From the NCBI GenBank assembly GCA_016783995.1, contig JADHVN010000102.1:1-5211 (forward strand): a stretch of DNA of 5,211 bases, read 5' to 3'. The notes under the pieces were generated by a model. It was given only the letters and a program-made list of their open reading frames with translations. It was not told the origin of the DNA and searched no databases. The first letter of the stretch is position 1; each line of letters starts with the position of its first letter. Shown piece after piece: positions 4,937 to 5,211 of this stretch. The position numbers were made by a program, and so were the translations under genes. Origin of the DNA: Actinomycetota bacterium. Lineage in GTDB: Bacteria; Actinomycetota; Humimicrobiia; Humimicrobiales; Humimicrobiaceae.

Positions 4937-5211
4937 AAAAGCAATCTTTTAAAAATTATGTCATTGTTTCCTGTGGAACATTAGCACCTGAACTAAATTA
5001 CCTAAAAAAGAGCAACTTTTTAGATGCTGATAAAATTTTTTACACAAAACCAGGCAGGCACGAAGTTCCCAAAGAACTTGAAAGCCAGCTTATAGATAAA
5101 ATAAACCTCGCTAAAAAATATTCCGAAAATATTATAGTAGTTTATGGAGGAAAATACTGTTACATTAACATCAAAGAACCAAATAAAACTATAGATGACA
5201 TAATAAAGCAG
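4933..5211 (+). CDS. DUF1638 family protein (partial, 3' end beyond window)
   Basis: The first 93 codons are open to the right edge. The N-terminal block VIVSCGTLAPELNYL (10-24) matches the DUF1638 (PF07796) opening, with its conserved Cys-Gly-Thr-Leu and Pro-Glu-Leu. The segment KPGRHEVPKELESQL (39-53) corresponds to the conserved LH..P..L region, here with His43 and Pro46. IIVVYGGKYCYINI (67-80) corresponds to the conserved strand followed by YG and a cysteine (Cys76 here). No biochemical function is established to my knowledge. Family members are often found in anaerobes and methanogens, sometimes near corrinoid-type methyltransferases; I recall this and it is not shown here. The start is set by the ATGA overlap with the methyltransferase gene; the upstream TAAGAA is only a weak ribosome site. 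The conserved cysteines and histidine suggest metal or cofactor binding, which is inference. Confidence 0.75.
   Translation, partial: MKKQSFKNYVIVSCGTLAPELNYLKKSNFLDADKIFYTKPGRHEVPKELESQLIDKINLAKKYSENIIVVYGGKYCYINIKEPNKTIDDIIKQ

Overview
The window is AT-rich, densely packed bacterial DNA with Shine-Dalgarno sites before several genes. An ECF-type nickel/cobalt transporter, a DUF89 phosphatase, small coupled gene pairs and an IS200/IS605 relic together suggest an anaerobic low-GC Firmicute (Clostridia or Halanaerobiales type). This is an inference from gene content and base composition, not a proven assignment.

Positions 1-1255, minus strand: the head of a metal-uptake operon, transcribed right to left as nikM/cbiM, then a PDGLE-domain small subunit, then the start of nikQ/cbiQ, which runs off the left edge. 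The first two genes share an ATGA overlap. Upstream of nikM is a perfect inverted repeat, GTGTTAC-N14-GTAACAC (1274-1301). It matches the NikR operator form described for Geobacter/Desulfovibrio-type NikR and overlies a plausible -10 element. This points to nickel rather than cobalt, and to repression when nickel is plentiful. No B12 riboswitch is seen.

Positions 1445-3349, minus strand: a DUF89 metal-dependent phosphatase with an N-terminal CxxC, preceded by a two-gene unit. That unit is a 108-residue J-domain protein whose stop codon overlaps by one base the start of a class I SAM methyltransferase. Two adjacent AT-rich palindromes lie just upstream of the J-domain gene.

Positions 3444-3932, minus strand: a short TrmO/TsaA-like tRNA-modifying methyltransferase. 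Immediately upstream (about 3955-4149) is a GC-richer island that translates as the last ~49 residues of an IS200/IS605 TnpB, plus the structured 3' end of that element. The rest of the transposon is gone.

Positions 4153-5211: an AT-rich, gene-free stretch with a good plus-strand promoter (TTGACG-N17-TAAAAT), then a second class I methyltransferase and, with an ATGA overlap, the start of a DUF1638 protein that runs off the right edge.

The window combines nickel acquisition, a likely metal-dependent phosphatase and three SAM-dependent methyltransferases. Nothing here is clearly a wholly new system. The best leads are the J-domain/methyltransferase pair, the methyltransferase/DUF1638 pair, the NikR operator and the TnpB/omega-RNA relic beside trmO.
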